Origin: a bacterium
GTDB lineage: Bacteria; Margulisbacteria; Marinamargulisbacteria; UBA817; JABISL01
Assembly (NCBI GenBank): GCA_018700055.1
Contig: JABISL010000038.1
Span: 52,766-116,765, forward strand
Length of the DNA stretch: 64,000 nt
Direction of reading: 5' to 3'
Within the stretch, counting starts at the first letter, position 1. Each line of letters opens with the position of its first letter. The notes under the pieces are model-generated. The model made no database searches and was not told the origin of the DNA. It saw only the letters and a list, made by a program, of their open reading frames with translations. This document shows positions 42,212-49,837 of this stretch, one piece after another. The position numbers were made by a program, and so were the translations under genes.

Positions 42212-43604
42212 TCGATTATTAGTTGTTCGTCCGGATGCCTTGGGAGATGCCGTACTGTGTTTGCCTCTGCTTGCAACACTGAAGCGTCAATTTCCTGATG
42301 CGGAACTAACGGTTCTGGCTAGTGCCTATACTCGGCCTTTTTTTGAGGCGTCTGATGTTGTAGATGAGGTGATTGAAGATCGTCGGTCTATTGGTAAAGC
42401 AAAAGGACTAGTTGGTTTTTTTAGGTACGCTAAATGGCTCAAAGCCCAATCTTATGATGTGGTTATTTTGCCATACTCGGATGATTATTTGGCGTGGTTA
42501 ATGTGGTTTGCGAGAATACCTATTCGGATTGGTGATAGTAATCGAATGGCTTATCGAGCTGCATTTACTCATGGTGCCCCTCAAGCAGTACGTAACTTAA
42601 ATCGTCATGTAGCGGAGCAAAACATTGATTTGTTGCGGACATGGTTGCCAGATATTGATTCTGTGGATGTGGTTAGCGTTACTGTACCTGAATCAGCGAG
42701 ACAAGAGGCCCACTTTTTTTTAACAGAAAAAGGATGGCGTGGGCGGCGATTAATTGGGATTCACCCCACAACGGGTGGGCATAACAGGGCATGGGGCGCT
42801 GAGCGATATGCCGTTCTAGCGAAACAAATGGTCAGGGACCTGTCGGCTACGGTGATTCTAACGGGGTATGGGGCTGCAGATAACAAGGTGTGTAAGGAGA
42901 TTGTAGATCAAGCCGGAGAAGGAGTAATTAATCTATGTGGACTGACGTCATTGACTCAGTTAATGGGAGTGGTGAGTCAGTGTGAGTTATTTGTGGGCAC
43001 CGATACCGGTCCTGTTCATATGGCGGCATCCATTGGTATTTCTATATTGGGATTGGCCCCTACCAAGTTTGTAAAAGCATCGCACTGGGGACCCTGGGGG
43101 GTGCCGAGTCGATTATTGGGGGACCCAAGACCTTGTCCGTTAGTGTGTAATCCATTGAAGTGTTCCGCGCCGCATTGTGTAGCGGCGATTATCCCCGATC
43201 GGGCCCTGGCATCTGCAAAGGATTTATTAGACTCTCCAGGAACCTGGGAACAAGCGAGGCAGGGATTATTGAGACGCGCTCATCATGTAGGTGTTTTAGT
43301 GAGATGCTCCGAAATAGACCATGGTGAAAGCAGACGGGTGATCGAAGAGCTTGAGGACAGAGGGTATCGATATACCGTGATTAATGATCGATGGTTCATT
43401 CCTTCTTTGATCAGGCGTTTGGCAGTCGCTGACTTTACGGTAATTCATGGGTTTTCTAGAATGGGATGGAAGTGGTCGTTGATTAGATCCTTGGTAGCAC
43501 CGTTTGTGTATGCACCTCCGATAGTAATCGAACATTCTAAATATATTCGAAGTGAGCAGTCTTTGCTACACTATTACGACACTCAAATGGAGAAGCAAAC
43601 ATGA
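42195..43604 (+). CDS. GT9 heptosyltransferase with C-terminal extension
   Basis: 469 residues. The GT9 domain (1 to about 345) has LLVVRPDALGDAVLCLPLLA (acceptor-side Asp), IGIHPTTGGHNRAWGAERYA and the donor loop FVGTDTGPVHMAASIGI. PCPLVCNPLKCSAPHCVAAI is the Cys-rich segment seen in LPS heptosyltransferases. A further ~120 residues (350-469) form two strand-helix units (HHVGVLVRCSEIDHG, TVINDRWFIPSL) outside the family. It adds heptose to the LPS inner core on the cytoplasmic face. It overlaps the pgsA-pssA gene and the next glycosyltransferase (ATGA), so the three form one operon. Confidence 0.87.
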   Translation: MTPLINRLLVVRPDALGDAVLCLPLLATLKRQFPDAELTVLASAYTRPFFEASDVVDEVIEDRRSIGKAKGLVGFFRYAKWLKAQSYDVVILPYSDDYLAWLMWFARIPIRIGDSNRMAYRAAFTHGAPQAVRNLNRHVAEQNIDLLRTWLPDIDSVDVVSVTVPESARQEAHFFLTEKGWRGRRLIGIHPTTGGHNRAWGAERYAVLAKQMVRDLSATVILTGYGAADNKVCKEIVDQAGEGVINLCGLTSLTQLMGVVSQCELFVGTDTGPVHMAASIGISILGLAPTKFVKASHWGPWGVPSRLLGDPRPCPLVCNPLKCSAPHCVAAIIPDRALASAKDLLDSPGTWEQARQGLLRRAHHVGVLVRCSEIDHGESRRVIEELEDRGYRYTVINDRWFIPSLIRRLAVADFTVIHGFSRMGWKWSLIRSLVAPFVYAPPIVIEHSKYIRSEQSLLHYYDTQMEKQT

Positions 43605-44509
43605 GCACTCAGCCCCCTGTCGTAAGTATTGTTATAGGTTCGTATAATCAAAAGTCGATTCTTGAGAAAGTCTTGGCTAATTATGAGTTGCAGTCTATGC
43701 AAGACCCTTTTGAGGTCATTATTGTAGATTCGTCGTCCTCAGATGGTACGGGTGATTTTTTGACGGGCTATACGCCAACGAACACGAACTTTCAGCTGCG
43801 CCCGATAATTCAGGCTAACGAAGGGAAAGCGGCAGCTCGAAATAAAGGGGTAGATGTAGCCAATTCGGGTCTCATTATTATCAGTGACTCTGACATGATC
43901 CCTGACGCTCAGTTTGTAGAGACGCATGTTGAGGCGCATCGCAACCATCCTGGAAAGCCAGTGTGTTATGAAGGGGTTACCTACAACATGACTCATTTGC
44001 ATTGGCCTCCGAATATAGTAGATACCTATGCTTATATTCAATCCAACTATGCTGATGGCAAGCGGTTAGGGTGGTACTACTTTTTAACAGGAAATCTTTC
44101 TTTTCCGAAAACTCTTTTTGAAGAAGCGGGCGGTTTTGATGAGAGTTTTCAGAGCTATGGTTGGGAGGATCTCGATTTGGGCTATCGCTTGATTCAGAAA
44201 GATAAGGTGTCTTTGCATTATCTAAAAAATGCCAAAAATTATCATTACCACGTTCTTACAAGAGATGAGGAGATTACTCGTCATTACGCCAAAGGGAAAT
44301 CGGCCCAACGTATGTTAGCTAAGCACCCTAAATTAAAAACATTCTTAGGGATTAATCCCGTAACTAAGCTTGCCCATGCGTGGATGTCCGAGTCCGGCTG
44401 GTTCCACCGCAAAATGCAGCTTTGGTACAAAGGGTCGAAGAAGCGCAAACAGAATATTGGCTATTACATGCTAAAAGAATTCCAATATCTTAAGGGTTTA
44501 CTCGGGTAA
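43601..44509 (+). CDS. Family 2 glycosyltransferase
   Basis: 302 residues, GT-A fold. VSIVIGSYNQKSILEKVL opens the domain, VIIVDSSSSDGTGDFL and LIIISDSDMIPD hold the nucleotide-binding and DxD residues, and AGGFDESFQSYGWEDLDLGY is the conserved acceptor-side motif (GWEDxDxxxR type) of the galactosyl/mannosyl group. No membrane helix. It probably extends LPS core or another surface glycan with its upstream neighbour. The stop codon lies in a 9-base tandem duplication. Confidence 0.92.
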   Translation: MSTQPPVVSIVIGSYNQKSILEKVLANYELQSMQDPFEVIIVDSSSSDGTGDFLTGYTPTNTNFQLRPIIQANEGKAAARNKGVDVANSGLIIISDSDMIPDAQFVETHVEAHRNHPGKPVCYEGVTYNMTHLHWPPNIVDTYAYIQSNYADGKRLGWYYFLTGNLSFPKTLFEEAGGFDESFQSYGWEDLDLGYRLIQKDKVSLHYLKNAKNYHYHVLTRDEEITRHYAKGKSAQRMLAKHPKLKTFLGINPVTKLAHAWMSESGWFHRKMQLWYKGSKKRKQNIGYYMLKEFQYLKGLLG

Positions 44510-44517
44510 CTCGGGTA
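44500..44517 (+). repeat. 9-bp tandem duplication across the 44509 stop codon
   Basis: ACTCGGGTA occurs twice in a row. The second copy continues into a TCGGG/CCCGA hairpin (44511-44527) just after the stop. Confidence 0.6.
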
Positions 44518-44541
44518 AATTTCCCGAATATCTGCGTATTG

Positions 44542-44593
44542 TTTAATTTTTATGTCCTCGACGTATAGTAATACGCCTCCGGGAAAAATTAAA
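44542..44593 (+). repeat. Dispersed stem-loop repeat, copy 2
   Basis: The core at 44553-44582 matches the copy at 20137-20166 at 29 of 30 positions (only G versus C near its end). The flanking arms TTTAATTTTT (44542-44551) and AAAAATTAAA (44584-44593) are perfectly complementary but unlike the arms of copy 1. It begins 32 bases after the glycosyltransferase stop. Confidence 0.75.
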
Positions 44594-44596
44594 AAA

Positions 44597-44730
44597 GCCT
44601 TGATCTTCGGAAAATTAACACCGAGTTGGGGGTGGTGAAATAGCCCTGCGGGTGAAAAGCCAAAAGATGCCTTGATCTTTGGACTATTTACTCCGAGGCA
44701 GGGGGATGTGGGGTAGTCTTGCGGGAAAAA
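44597..44730 (+). repeat. Two tandem ~62-nt imperfect repeats
   Basis: Copy A is 44597-44658 and copy B 44669-44730, 72 bases apart. Both start GCCTTGATCTT and keep CCGAG, a GGGG block, TAG and TGCGGG in order. Each can pair UUYGG with CCGAG, the changed base giving a wobble. They lie between a dispersed repeat and the promoter of the 44781 gene; together these features fill the 271-base gap. Confidence 0.65.
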
Positions 44731-44733
44731 TGG

Positions 44734-44739
44734 TATGAT
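44734..44739 (+). promoter_or_regulatory. Extended -10 box of the 44781 gene
   Basis: TGGTATGAT, about 41 bases before ATG 44781; the leader carries an AAAGGGTGGGG ribosome-binding region. Confidence 0.5.
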
Positions 44740-44780
44740 TGCGGCGATTAATAAAATTTAGTTAAAAGGGTGGGGTTATT

Positions 44781-45815
44781 ATGATAAATAGTTATATGAA
44801 ATATTTGGATGAAGGGGGTAGGTTTGCAGACTTTTCTCATAGAGTTATCCCAGGTTTGTCTAATGTAGGAGCGGTCGATACTGGAGATGTTTCTTCAGGG
44901 ACAAGAGTGGAGGATACGTCAGGTGTTTCTGTAGTAGTAAATTCGACTCCAATAGTTGATGTGGCAGGAGTAGTCTTTTCTACTGTTGAGTCTGTGTTTT
45001 CAACGTTAGCAACGACGGCTAATTCAGTGGCCGGGAGTATAGGGTATCAAATAGTAAGGTTGTCAGAGGCTGCGGAGGGGATTGTAATGGCGCCGTCTGA
45101 TATTCCAAGACAGGTTTCGGATGTGTTGGGCGAGTTAAGAACGATAGGGCGAGAAGGGTTTAAATGGAGTTCAGGATTGGAGTTGGAGAAGGGGGCCTTA
45201 GAAGCTAAGGCGCGCAATGTTGTTGGAACGCTTATTAAGGGGCTGAGCAGTCGCGATATTAGGCCTACAACAGACGTTGTTAATGATGCGATTGAAATTC
45301 TTGATTATGCCTATGCCAGACAAAATAGTCTTCCGGGGGCGGATCCCGCTATTAATATGATGGAGTTGTTTAATTTGGAGTACACTCTTTTATTGCTTCG
45401 AAAATCGAGCATGGTTACAGGCGAGAGTAATCAAACTGAGATTATAGGGAGACTTACTGGAATTGTTGATCAATTTGAAGACTACTTTAATGATAATAAT
45501 CATGCGATGAAGGTTCCACTAACGGATGAATTCGGTATAAATGAAATACCAGGTAATGGTGTGGATTACTTCATTCTAGAGGGTTTTCCCCAAAAGAATT
45601 TTCAGGAGCGAGTGCTGCCAATTAGACTGTTGTTTCGGGATGGCAGGAATATGTTTCGATGCAATAACAGTATTAATAACCCAGAATCCCAAGCGTATGA
45701 GGTATTAAATGAAAGACTATCTGGCCCTAGCTATGTTGTGCTGGATAAGCGAACAATAGATGAGAAACGACGGGAATTGCTTTTACGTGGTTGGACCCCG
45801 CCTAATGAAACGTAA
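44781..45815 (+). CDS. Orphan protein, 344 aa, unknown function
   Basis: No family recognised. The N-terminal third is rich in Val, Ser, Thr and Gly (SGVSVVVNSTPIVDVAGVVF) without a cleavable signal. The middle (about 110-240) is helical (TDVVNDAIEILDYAYARQNS, MELFNLEYTLLLLRKSS). The C-terminal ~80 residues look like a mixed alpha/beta domain (NFQERVLPIRLLFRDGRNMF). The gene has a good ribosome-binding region and an unusually complex upstream region of repeats. Its 3' end overlaps the convergent 45802 gene by 14 bases. It could be a secreted or effector-like protein; this is speculation. Confidence 0.72.
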   Translation: MINSYMKYLDEGGRFADFSHRVIPGLSNVGAVDTGDVSSGTRVEDTSGVSVVVNSTPIVDVAGVVFSTVESVFSTLATTANSVAGSIGYQIVRLSEAAEGIVMAPSDIPRQVSDVLGELRTIGREGFKWSSGLELEKGALEAKARNVVGTLIKGLSSRDIRPTTDVVNDAIEILDYAYARQNSLPGADPAINMMELFNLEYTLLLLRKSSMVTGESNQTEIIGRLTGIVDQFEDYFNDNNHAMKVPLTDEFGINEIPGNGVDYFILEGFPQKNFQERVLPIRLLFRDGRNMFRCNNSINNPESQAYEVLNERLSGPSYVVLDKRTIDEKRRELLLRGWTPPNET

Positions 45816-46221
45816 GGACAGCTAGAACAACAATCACGATCGCGGTAAAGAAGGAAATTCGGCCAAGGAAGGCGAGTTTTTTGAGGGATGGGCCGCCGTT
45901 TTCTCTACGAGCTTTGGCCGTGAGGTGTCCCATTCGTCCAATGAGCACAGTGAGTATGGCTACTAAGGTGAGTTTGACGTGAAATAGTGGCATGGATCCA
46001 AGAGTCTTCATATAAGGATGTAGCATTCCGAATCCGGAGATGATAAGTAATATCAGGCCAAAGGCGCCCACACGAGCAAGGTTAAGTGTTTTTACAAGAA
46101 AAGGGGTCTGTTCGTTTTCAGGTAAGCTTTTGGCAGTAATGCGCAAAACAAGGTTAGCAAACCCAGTGCCCAGTGCCATTGTGAGTCCGATAAAGTGTAA
46201 TATCAACATAAAGTCTTTCAT
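45802..46221 (-). CDS. Small four-helix membrane protein (CopD/HemJ-like)
   Basis: 139 residues with four membrane helices: MLILHFIGLTMALGTGFANL, VGAFGLILLIISGFGML, FHVKLTLVAILTVLIGRM and FFTAIVIVVLAVLTFH. Conserved-looking His residues in helix 1 (LHF) and helix 3 (FHVK) recall CopD/HemJ/DUF2269-type four-helix proteins that bind haem or copper, but the match is by pattern only. AAGGAA six bases before the ATG fixes the start, and a TATACT box lies at 46260-46265 on the minus strand. Confidence 0.65.
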   Translation of the reverse strand: MKDFMLILHFIGLTMALGTGFANLVLRITAKSLPENEQTPFLVKTLNLARVGAFGLILLIISGFGMLHPYMKTLGSMPLFHVKLTLVAILTVLIGRMGHLTAKARRENGGPSLKKLAFLGRISFFTAIVIVVLAVLTFH

Positions 46222-46267
46222 AATAATTTCCTTTTTATCGTTTGGGATGATGCAAACTTAGTATATC

Positions 46268-46822
46268 TTATCTTAACGTTTTTGGCGGATAACTTGTACA
46301 GTCGATAATCGTGGAGGGGGTGTTGGATCCAGGCTCGCAAGCGTCATAGATAAAGCCACAGGCGTCGAGCAACTCAGGAGAGATGTCAGATATTGAAAGG
46401 GGGTGGGAGGTCCCGGAAATGTTTGCGCTGGTAGATATGAGCGGGGCGTTGAGTTGGTTGAGTAATTCATTGAGCGGTTGGAACTTAGGGACTCGAATAG
46501 CGATAGAGGATTTGCCTGCGGTTACGGTGTTGGGTATTGAGGGTGATTTTGGGGCGATGATGGTTACGGGGCCGGGCCACCACTTATTTAGTTCCGTCTC
46601 GTATTCAGTTGCGATAGGGAGTGACACTGTGGCTAGGTGTTTGGTTGAAGGGATGAGACAAATAAAAGGAGACTGCTTAGATCGCTGTTTGATGTTTCGG
46701 ATCGTATCCGCTGTAGCCAAGGTGCCAATGATTCCCCAAATAGTATCGCAAGGAAATAATCCGACTTGGCCGTTTTGGAGGGCCGTAGACACCTCTACAA
46801 TAGAGTTAAGGTGCTGGGTCAT
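46268..46822 (-). CDS. tsaC: Threonylcarbamoyl-AMP synthase (YrdC/Sua5 family)
   Basis: 184 residues; makes threonylcarbamoyl-AMP from threonine, bicarbonate and ATP for the t6A37 tRNA modification. FPCDTIWGIIGTLA (the family's PTDTxYGL region), IKQRSKQSPFICLI (KxR/Kx-P nucleotide site), WWPGPVTIIAPKS and LISTSANISG are all diagnostic. ATG 46822 gives a normal N-terminus; a TTG at 46861 would add 13 residues. It overlaps the end of the GspE-like gene by 17 bases and is translated with it. Confidence 0.94.
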   Translation of the reverse strand: MTQHLNSIVEVSTALQNGQVGLFPCDTIWGIIGTLATADTIRNIKQRSKQSPFICLIPSTKHLATVSLPIATEYETELNKWWPGPVTIIAPKSPSIPNTVTAGKSSIAIRVPKFQPLNELLNQLNAPLISTSANISGTSHPLSISDISPELLDACGFIYDACEPGSNTPSTIIDCTSYPPKTLR

Positions 46823-48245
46823 TATTGCTCCACTTACTTTTGGTGAGCTGCCCTTTTTCAAATAGAAGGCGTGTACCTTCGGTGTAATCAGATATGGCTA
46901 TAGGCTCTGGAATAGTTAGACACTCAGCTTGAAGCTGTCGCCCCAAGACACCCTGAAACCGGCATTCAGAACAGCCGCTATGATTGCAATGGGGACAGGA
47001 TTTGGGAACCAGGTTCTGGGTGACTATACAGCGAAGTGCATGACCAATTAAAAAGGGATCAATATCAAAACTTGCTAATCGATGGAGTGTCATTTCTATG
47101 GAGTTAGTGTGAAGTGTAGAGAGAACAAGATGACCAGTGTAGGCGGCATCTAAGGCCATTTGAGCGGTTTCCTTGTCTCGAATTTCACCAACCATAATGA
47201 TGTCAGGATCTTGTCGTAACAAGGCTTTCAATCCACTGGAAAACGTATAGTTTGATTTACTATTTATTTGGGACTGGCGAACTCCAGGGATGTTTCTCTC
47301 AATAGGGTCTTCCAATGTGATGATGGTTTTGTCCTTTTTTTGACGAAGGATTTCTAGGGCGGCGTAGAGTGTGGTTGTTTTTCCGGATCCGGTGGGGCCC
47401 GTGATAAGAATTAACCCATTGGGCTGTAGTAGTGTTTGGGAGAATGCTTGATATAGGTCGTCAGAAAGCCCTAACTTGTTTAACGGTTTGATGGCTGTAT
47501 CGGGAGTCATTAGACGAAACACAATGTCCTCTCCAAATTGAGTAGGAATAGATGAGACGCGGCATTCAATGGATGTTGTACCTGCTTTCCAATGGTAGTG
47601 GCCATCTTGAGGATATGGTGTGACCCCCAGGTCCATATGACTGAGGACTTTGATTTGATTCATTAGATAAGGAGCATCCGTTTTAATGAGACTTTGCATT
47701 GGATTCATGAGGCCATCTATCCGAGATTGGATATGAATATGGGTTAGGGTTTCGGAAAAGTGGATATCAGTTGCGTGACTGTGGTGTGCATCAATCATGA
47801 TTTGATCCAGAATAGAGTAGGGCTGGTTACTTTGATGAATTTGGTGGAACCATTGGTTTAGTTGAGAGCTTGTAGTTGTAAATGGAATGATGGATTTAGC
47901 AGGTAAGTTTGCTAATTCTGGAGTGTCTATAATGGGGTTAAACGGATTATCGACTAAGATACCTACTTGAGACGGGCCTTCGAAAAGGGGAAAAAAGCGA
48001 TGCTGTCGACAAAGTGTCATGTTTTGAAGACAACTACGTTGAGATTCCCATACGATGTCTTCGATCGATACATAAGTGTGATCGGATTGGATTGAGATAG
48101 CCTGAAGTAACTGTTCTTCTACTTGAGGGTAATGGGTTTGAAGATAGTGATATAAAGTATCTGGTGTTTTGTATTTTGGAAACGATAGATTAGAGATATT
48201 GAGGATAGGGCTAGCAATATCGCTTACCCATTGTGTCGTGATCAA
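46806..48245 (-). CDS. GspE/PilB-type secretion ATPase
   Basis: 479 residues; hexameric ATPase that drives type IV pilus or type II secretion pseudopilus assembly. The Walker A motif ITGPTGSGKTTTLYA is near residue 285, the Asp box is LEDPIE, Walker B LRQDPDIIMVGEIRDKETAQ is near 340, and the His box is GHLVLSTLHTN. A zinc motif of two CxxC pairs (CPHCNHSGCSEC) precedes VLGR near the C-terminus. The N-terminal domain is short and divergent. No pilin, secretin or GspF gene is adjacent. It overlaps the zinc-ribbon membrane protein gene by four bases. Confidence 0.93.
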   Translation of the reverse strand: MITTQWVSDIASPILNISNLSFPKYKTPDTLYHYLQTHYPQVEEQLLQAISIQSDHTYVSIEDIVWESQRSCLQNMTLCRQHRFFPLFEGPSQVGILVDNPFNPIIDTPELANLPAKSIIPFTTTSSQLNQWFHQIHQSNQPYSILDQIMIDAHHSHATDIHFSETLTHIHIQSRIDGLMNPMQSLIKTDAPYLMNQIKVLSHMDLGVTPYPQDGHYHWKAGTTSIECRVSSIPTQFGEDIVFRLMTPDTAIKPLNKLGLSDDLYQAFSQTLLQPNGLILITGPTGSGKTTTLYAALEILRQKKDKTIITLEDPIERNIPGVRQSQINSKSNYTFSSGLKALLRQDPDIIMVGEIRDKETAQMALDAAYTGHLVLSTLHTNSIEMTLHRLASFDIDPFLIGHALRCIVTQNLVPKSCPHCNHSGCSECRFQGVLGRQLQAECLTIPEPIAISDYTEGTRLLFEKGQLTKSKWSNNDPAP

Positions 48246-48547
48246 TCTAGTGTGAGCTTATTGTGGCACTTGGGACATTCGGAGAGGCTAACCTGGCTTT
48301 CATGTCCGCACTTGGAGCATAGGTGGGCGATTTGAATAGAGGCGTTGTTGGATGAAGCTGACTGCTGGGAAGGCTTGGAGCGAAGGAGTCCAACGCCCAT
48401 ATAAATAGGTAGCGCAAACACAGGAGCCATGACCACTGCGAAGGACCATACAGAGGCTAGAAATGGCCCATTTCCACGGCGAATGGCATCTCTGTAGATA
48501 TAGCCTGATGTAAGTAACAACAGCGCAAGAAAAATAAATCTACCCAT
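48242..48547 (-). CDS. Small membrane protein with C-terminal zinc ribbon
   Basis: 101 residues. Two membrane helices (about 3-18 and 30-53) precede a C-terminal zinc ribbon (CSKCGHES then CPKCHNKL, about 77-97), probably cytoplasmic. No named family. It lies between the partner-switch pair and the GspE ATPase and overlaps the latter (ATGA), so it may link the two. Confidence 0.7.
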   Translation of the reverse strand: MGRFIFLALLLLTSGYIYRDAIRRGNGPFLASVWSFAVVMAPVFALPIYMGVGLLRSKPSQQSASSNNASIQIAHLCSKCGHESQVSLSECPKCHNKLTLD

Positions 48548-48556
48548 AAGAAATGG

Positions 48557-49030
48557 TTAGATGGTTTTTGCCATGCGAACAGTGGTGCCTTTTCCGGGCT
48601 GAGAAATAAACTCAGCTTCGTCCATTAGGCTTTTAATAAATGTCATTCCGAGACCTAAGCTAGGAACGGAGTTTGGATCATCCAAATTGGCATCTTCACT
48701 TAAGATGGAATTCTCTTGTTTGGATTTTGCTGTCGCTTCAACATCGAACCCGTTGCCGGTATCAATGATTACGATCTCAAGTTTTTGTTCGGGGTGTAAG
48801 TGGCATTCTATTTCTACACGACTGTTGCTAGGGTCATCATAAGCGTATTGAACGGCATTCGTGCACGCTTCTGAGACTGCAATTTTAATATCTTCAATTT
48901 CTTCTATGGAAAAATTCATTCGAGTAGCGATTCCAGAGACGGCTAAACGAACGACTCCGACGTAATCGGATGCGCAGGGAATACTTAAATTAACGGTCTC
49001 TACACGTTTTGATGTTTCAGTTGTTGTCAT
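48557..49030 (-). CDS. RsbW/SpoIIAB-like anti-sigma kinase
   Basis: 157 residues, GHKL (HATPase_c) fold. The N box is IAVSEACTNAVQYAYDD near residue 55. IVIIDTGNGFD is the G1 box, and LGLGMTFIKSLMDEAEF with GKGTTVRM forms the later ATP-binding region. Such kinases sequester a sigma factor or other partner and phosphorylate the STAS protein encoded just upstream. A GGAGG site six bases before the ATG lies inside the STAS gene (14-base overlap). The sigma-28-type factor at 35739 is a possible partner, unproven. Confidence 0.88.
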   Translation of the reverse strand: MTTTETSKRVETVNLSIPCASDYVGVVRLAVSGIATRMNFSIEEIEDIKIAVSEACTNAVQYAYDDPSNSRVEIECHLHPEQKLEIVIIDTGNGFDVEATAKSKQENSILSEDANLDDPNSVPSLGLGMTFIKSLMDEAEFISQPGKGTTVRMAKTI

Positions 49031-49391
49031 TGGATCCTCCCCGAGTTTGTATGGCAGATATGGCTTCTGTTTCTTCTTCTACAACCAGAACGCTTTTTCC
49101 GCTGAGACCAGATGCATCAAATACTTTTCGAATTTGAGGCTTGTCACAGATAACGCAGAGTGCAGATCCTGCTCGGCGGCATTTTTCGGCATTGAATGCG
49201 ATGACGCCTAAACCAGTGCTATCAATAAAATGGACATTAGTTAGATCCAGGATAATGTTTGGGTTTTGTTCCCCTACATTCGCGATGGATTGATTGAGTT
49301 CATTGCTAGTATAGACATCAATTTCACCGTTCACATGAACAATGGGAATGATCTCGTTTGTTGTTATATGTATTTTAAAGTCCAAAGACAT
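49017..49391 (-). CDS. RsbV/SpoIIAA-like STAS anti-anti-sigma protein
   Basis: 124 residues. The STAS fold has the phosphorylatable Ser58 in HFIDSTGLGVIAF, the same number as in SpoIIAA, so the switch residue is intact. ATG 49391 is chosen because a TGGTATACT box lies 6 nt upstream; an ATG at 49421 would put that promoter inside the gene. Unphosphorylated, it should bind the RsbW-like kinase and free the sequestered partner. The phosphatase that resets it is not in the window. Confidence 0.9.
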   Translation of the reverse strand: MSLDFKIHITTNEIIPIVHVNGEIDVYTSNELNQSIANVGEQNPNIILDLTNVHFIDSTGLGVIAFNAEKCRRAGSALCVICDKPQIRKVFDASGLSGKSVLVVEEETEAISAIQTRGGSNDNN

Positions 49392-49397
49392 GCGTTT

Positions 49398-49403
49398 AGT
49401 ATA
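49398..49403 (-). promoter_or_regulatory. Extended -10 box, leaderless start of the STAS operon
   Basis: TGGTATACT on the minus strand, 6 nt before ATG 49391. Confidence 0.6.
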
Positions 49404-49439
49404 CCAGCTGGAAGTTCGCAATCAAGCGTATTTCTTGCC

Positions 49440-49472
49440 TTAACACCGTAGTTGAATAAATGATGGTGCTAA
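49440..49472. repeat. Inverted repeat between rpmE and the STAS gene
   Basis: TTAACACC and GGTGCTAA (8 bp with one G-T pair, 17-base loop), 32 bases after the rpmE stop and about 37 bases upstream of the STAS -10 box. It could be a 3' structure for rpmE or an operator. Confidence 0.35.
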
Positions 49473-49503
49473 TCCACTTTAGAATAGCGTAGAATCCCTA
49501 AGG

Positions 49504-49746
49504 TTACTTCTTGAATTGTTCGTATTTTTTCTTGAACTTTTCGACGCGACCTTCTGCATCCACGATACGATCTTCACCAGTAAAGAACGGGTGACACTTA
49601 GAGCAAATATCAACACGCATAGACTCTAGAGTTGAACCTGCGTCAAAACTTGATCCACAAACACACGTAATGGTGAGCTTGTTGTAAGCGATGTCTTTCG
49701 TATCTGGGGTTTGATGTTTCTTTTTAGATTTAGTTGCTTGAGCCAT
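49504..49746 (-). CDS. rpmE: 50S ribosomal protein L31, zinc-binding form
   Basis: 80 residues. The L31 core (about 21-80) has the zinc ligands in ITCVCGSSF and [11 protein letters not shown] (CxC and CxxC), the C+ form. About 20 extra basic residues precede the family start. A strong AAGGAGAG site six bases upstream supports this start. Confidence 0.95.
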   Translation of the reverse strand: MAQATKSKKKHQTPDTKDIAYNKLTITCVCGSSFDAGSTLESMRVDICSKCHPFFTGEDRIVDAEGRVEKFKKKYEQFKK

Positions 49747-49837
49747 GGTGCTCTCTCCTTGCGTGAACGCGTTTTATTTAACTTGAAAAGTGTATGCTCA
49801 GCCTTCTTTCTTGTCAAGCCTAGCTAAATCGATGTCT

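Noticed and set aside
46383..46865. 160-codon plus-strand frame over tsaC
   Set aside because: The minus strand encodes a clear YrdC/Sua5 protein with all motifs; the opposite frame is incidental.
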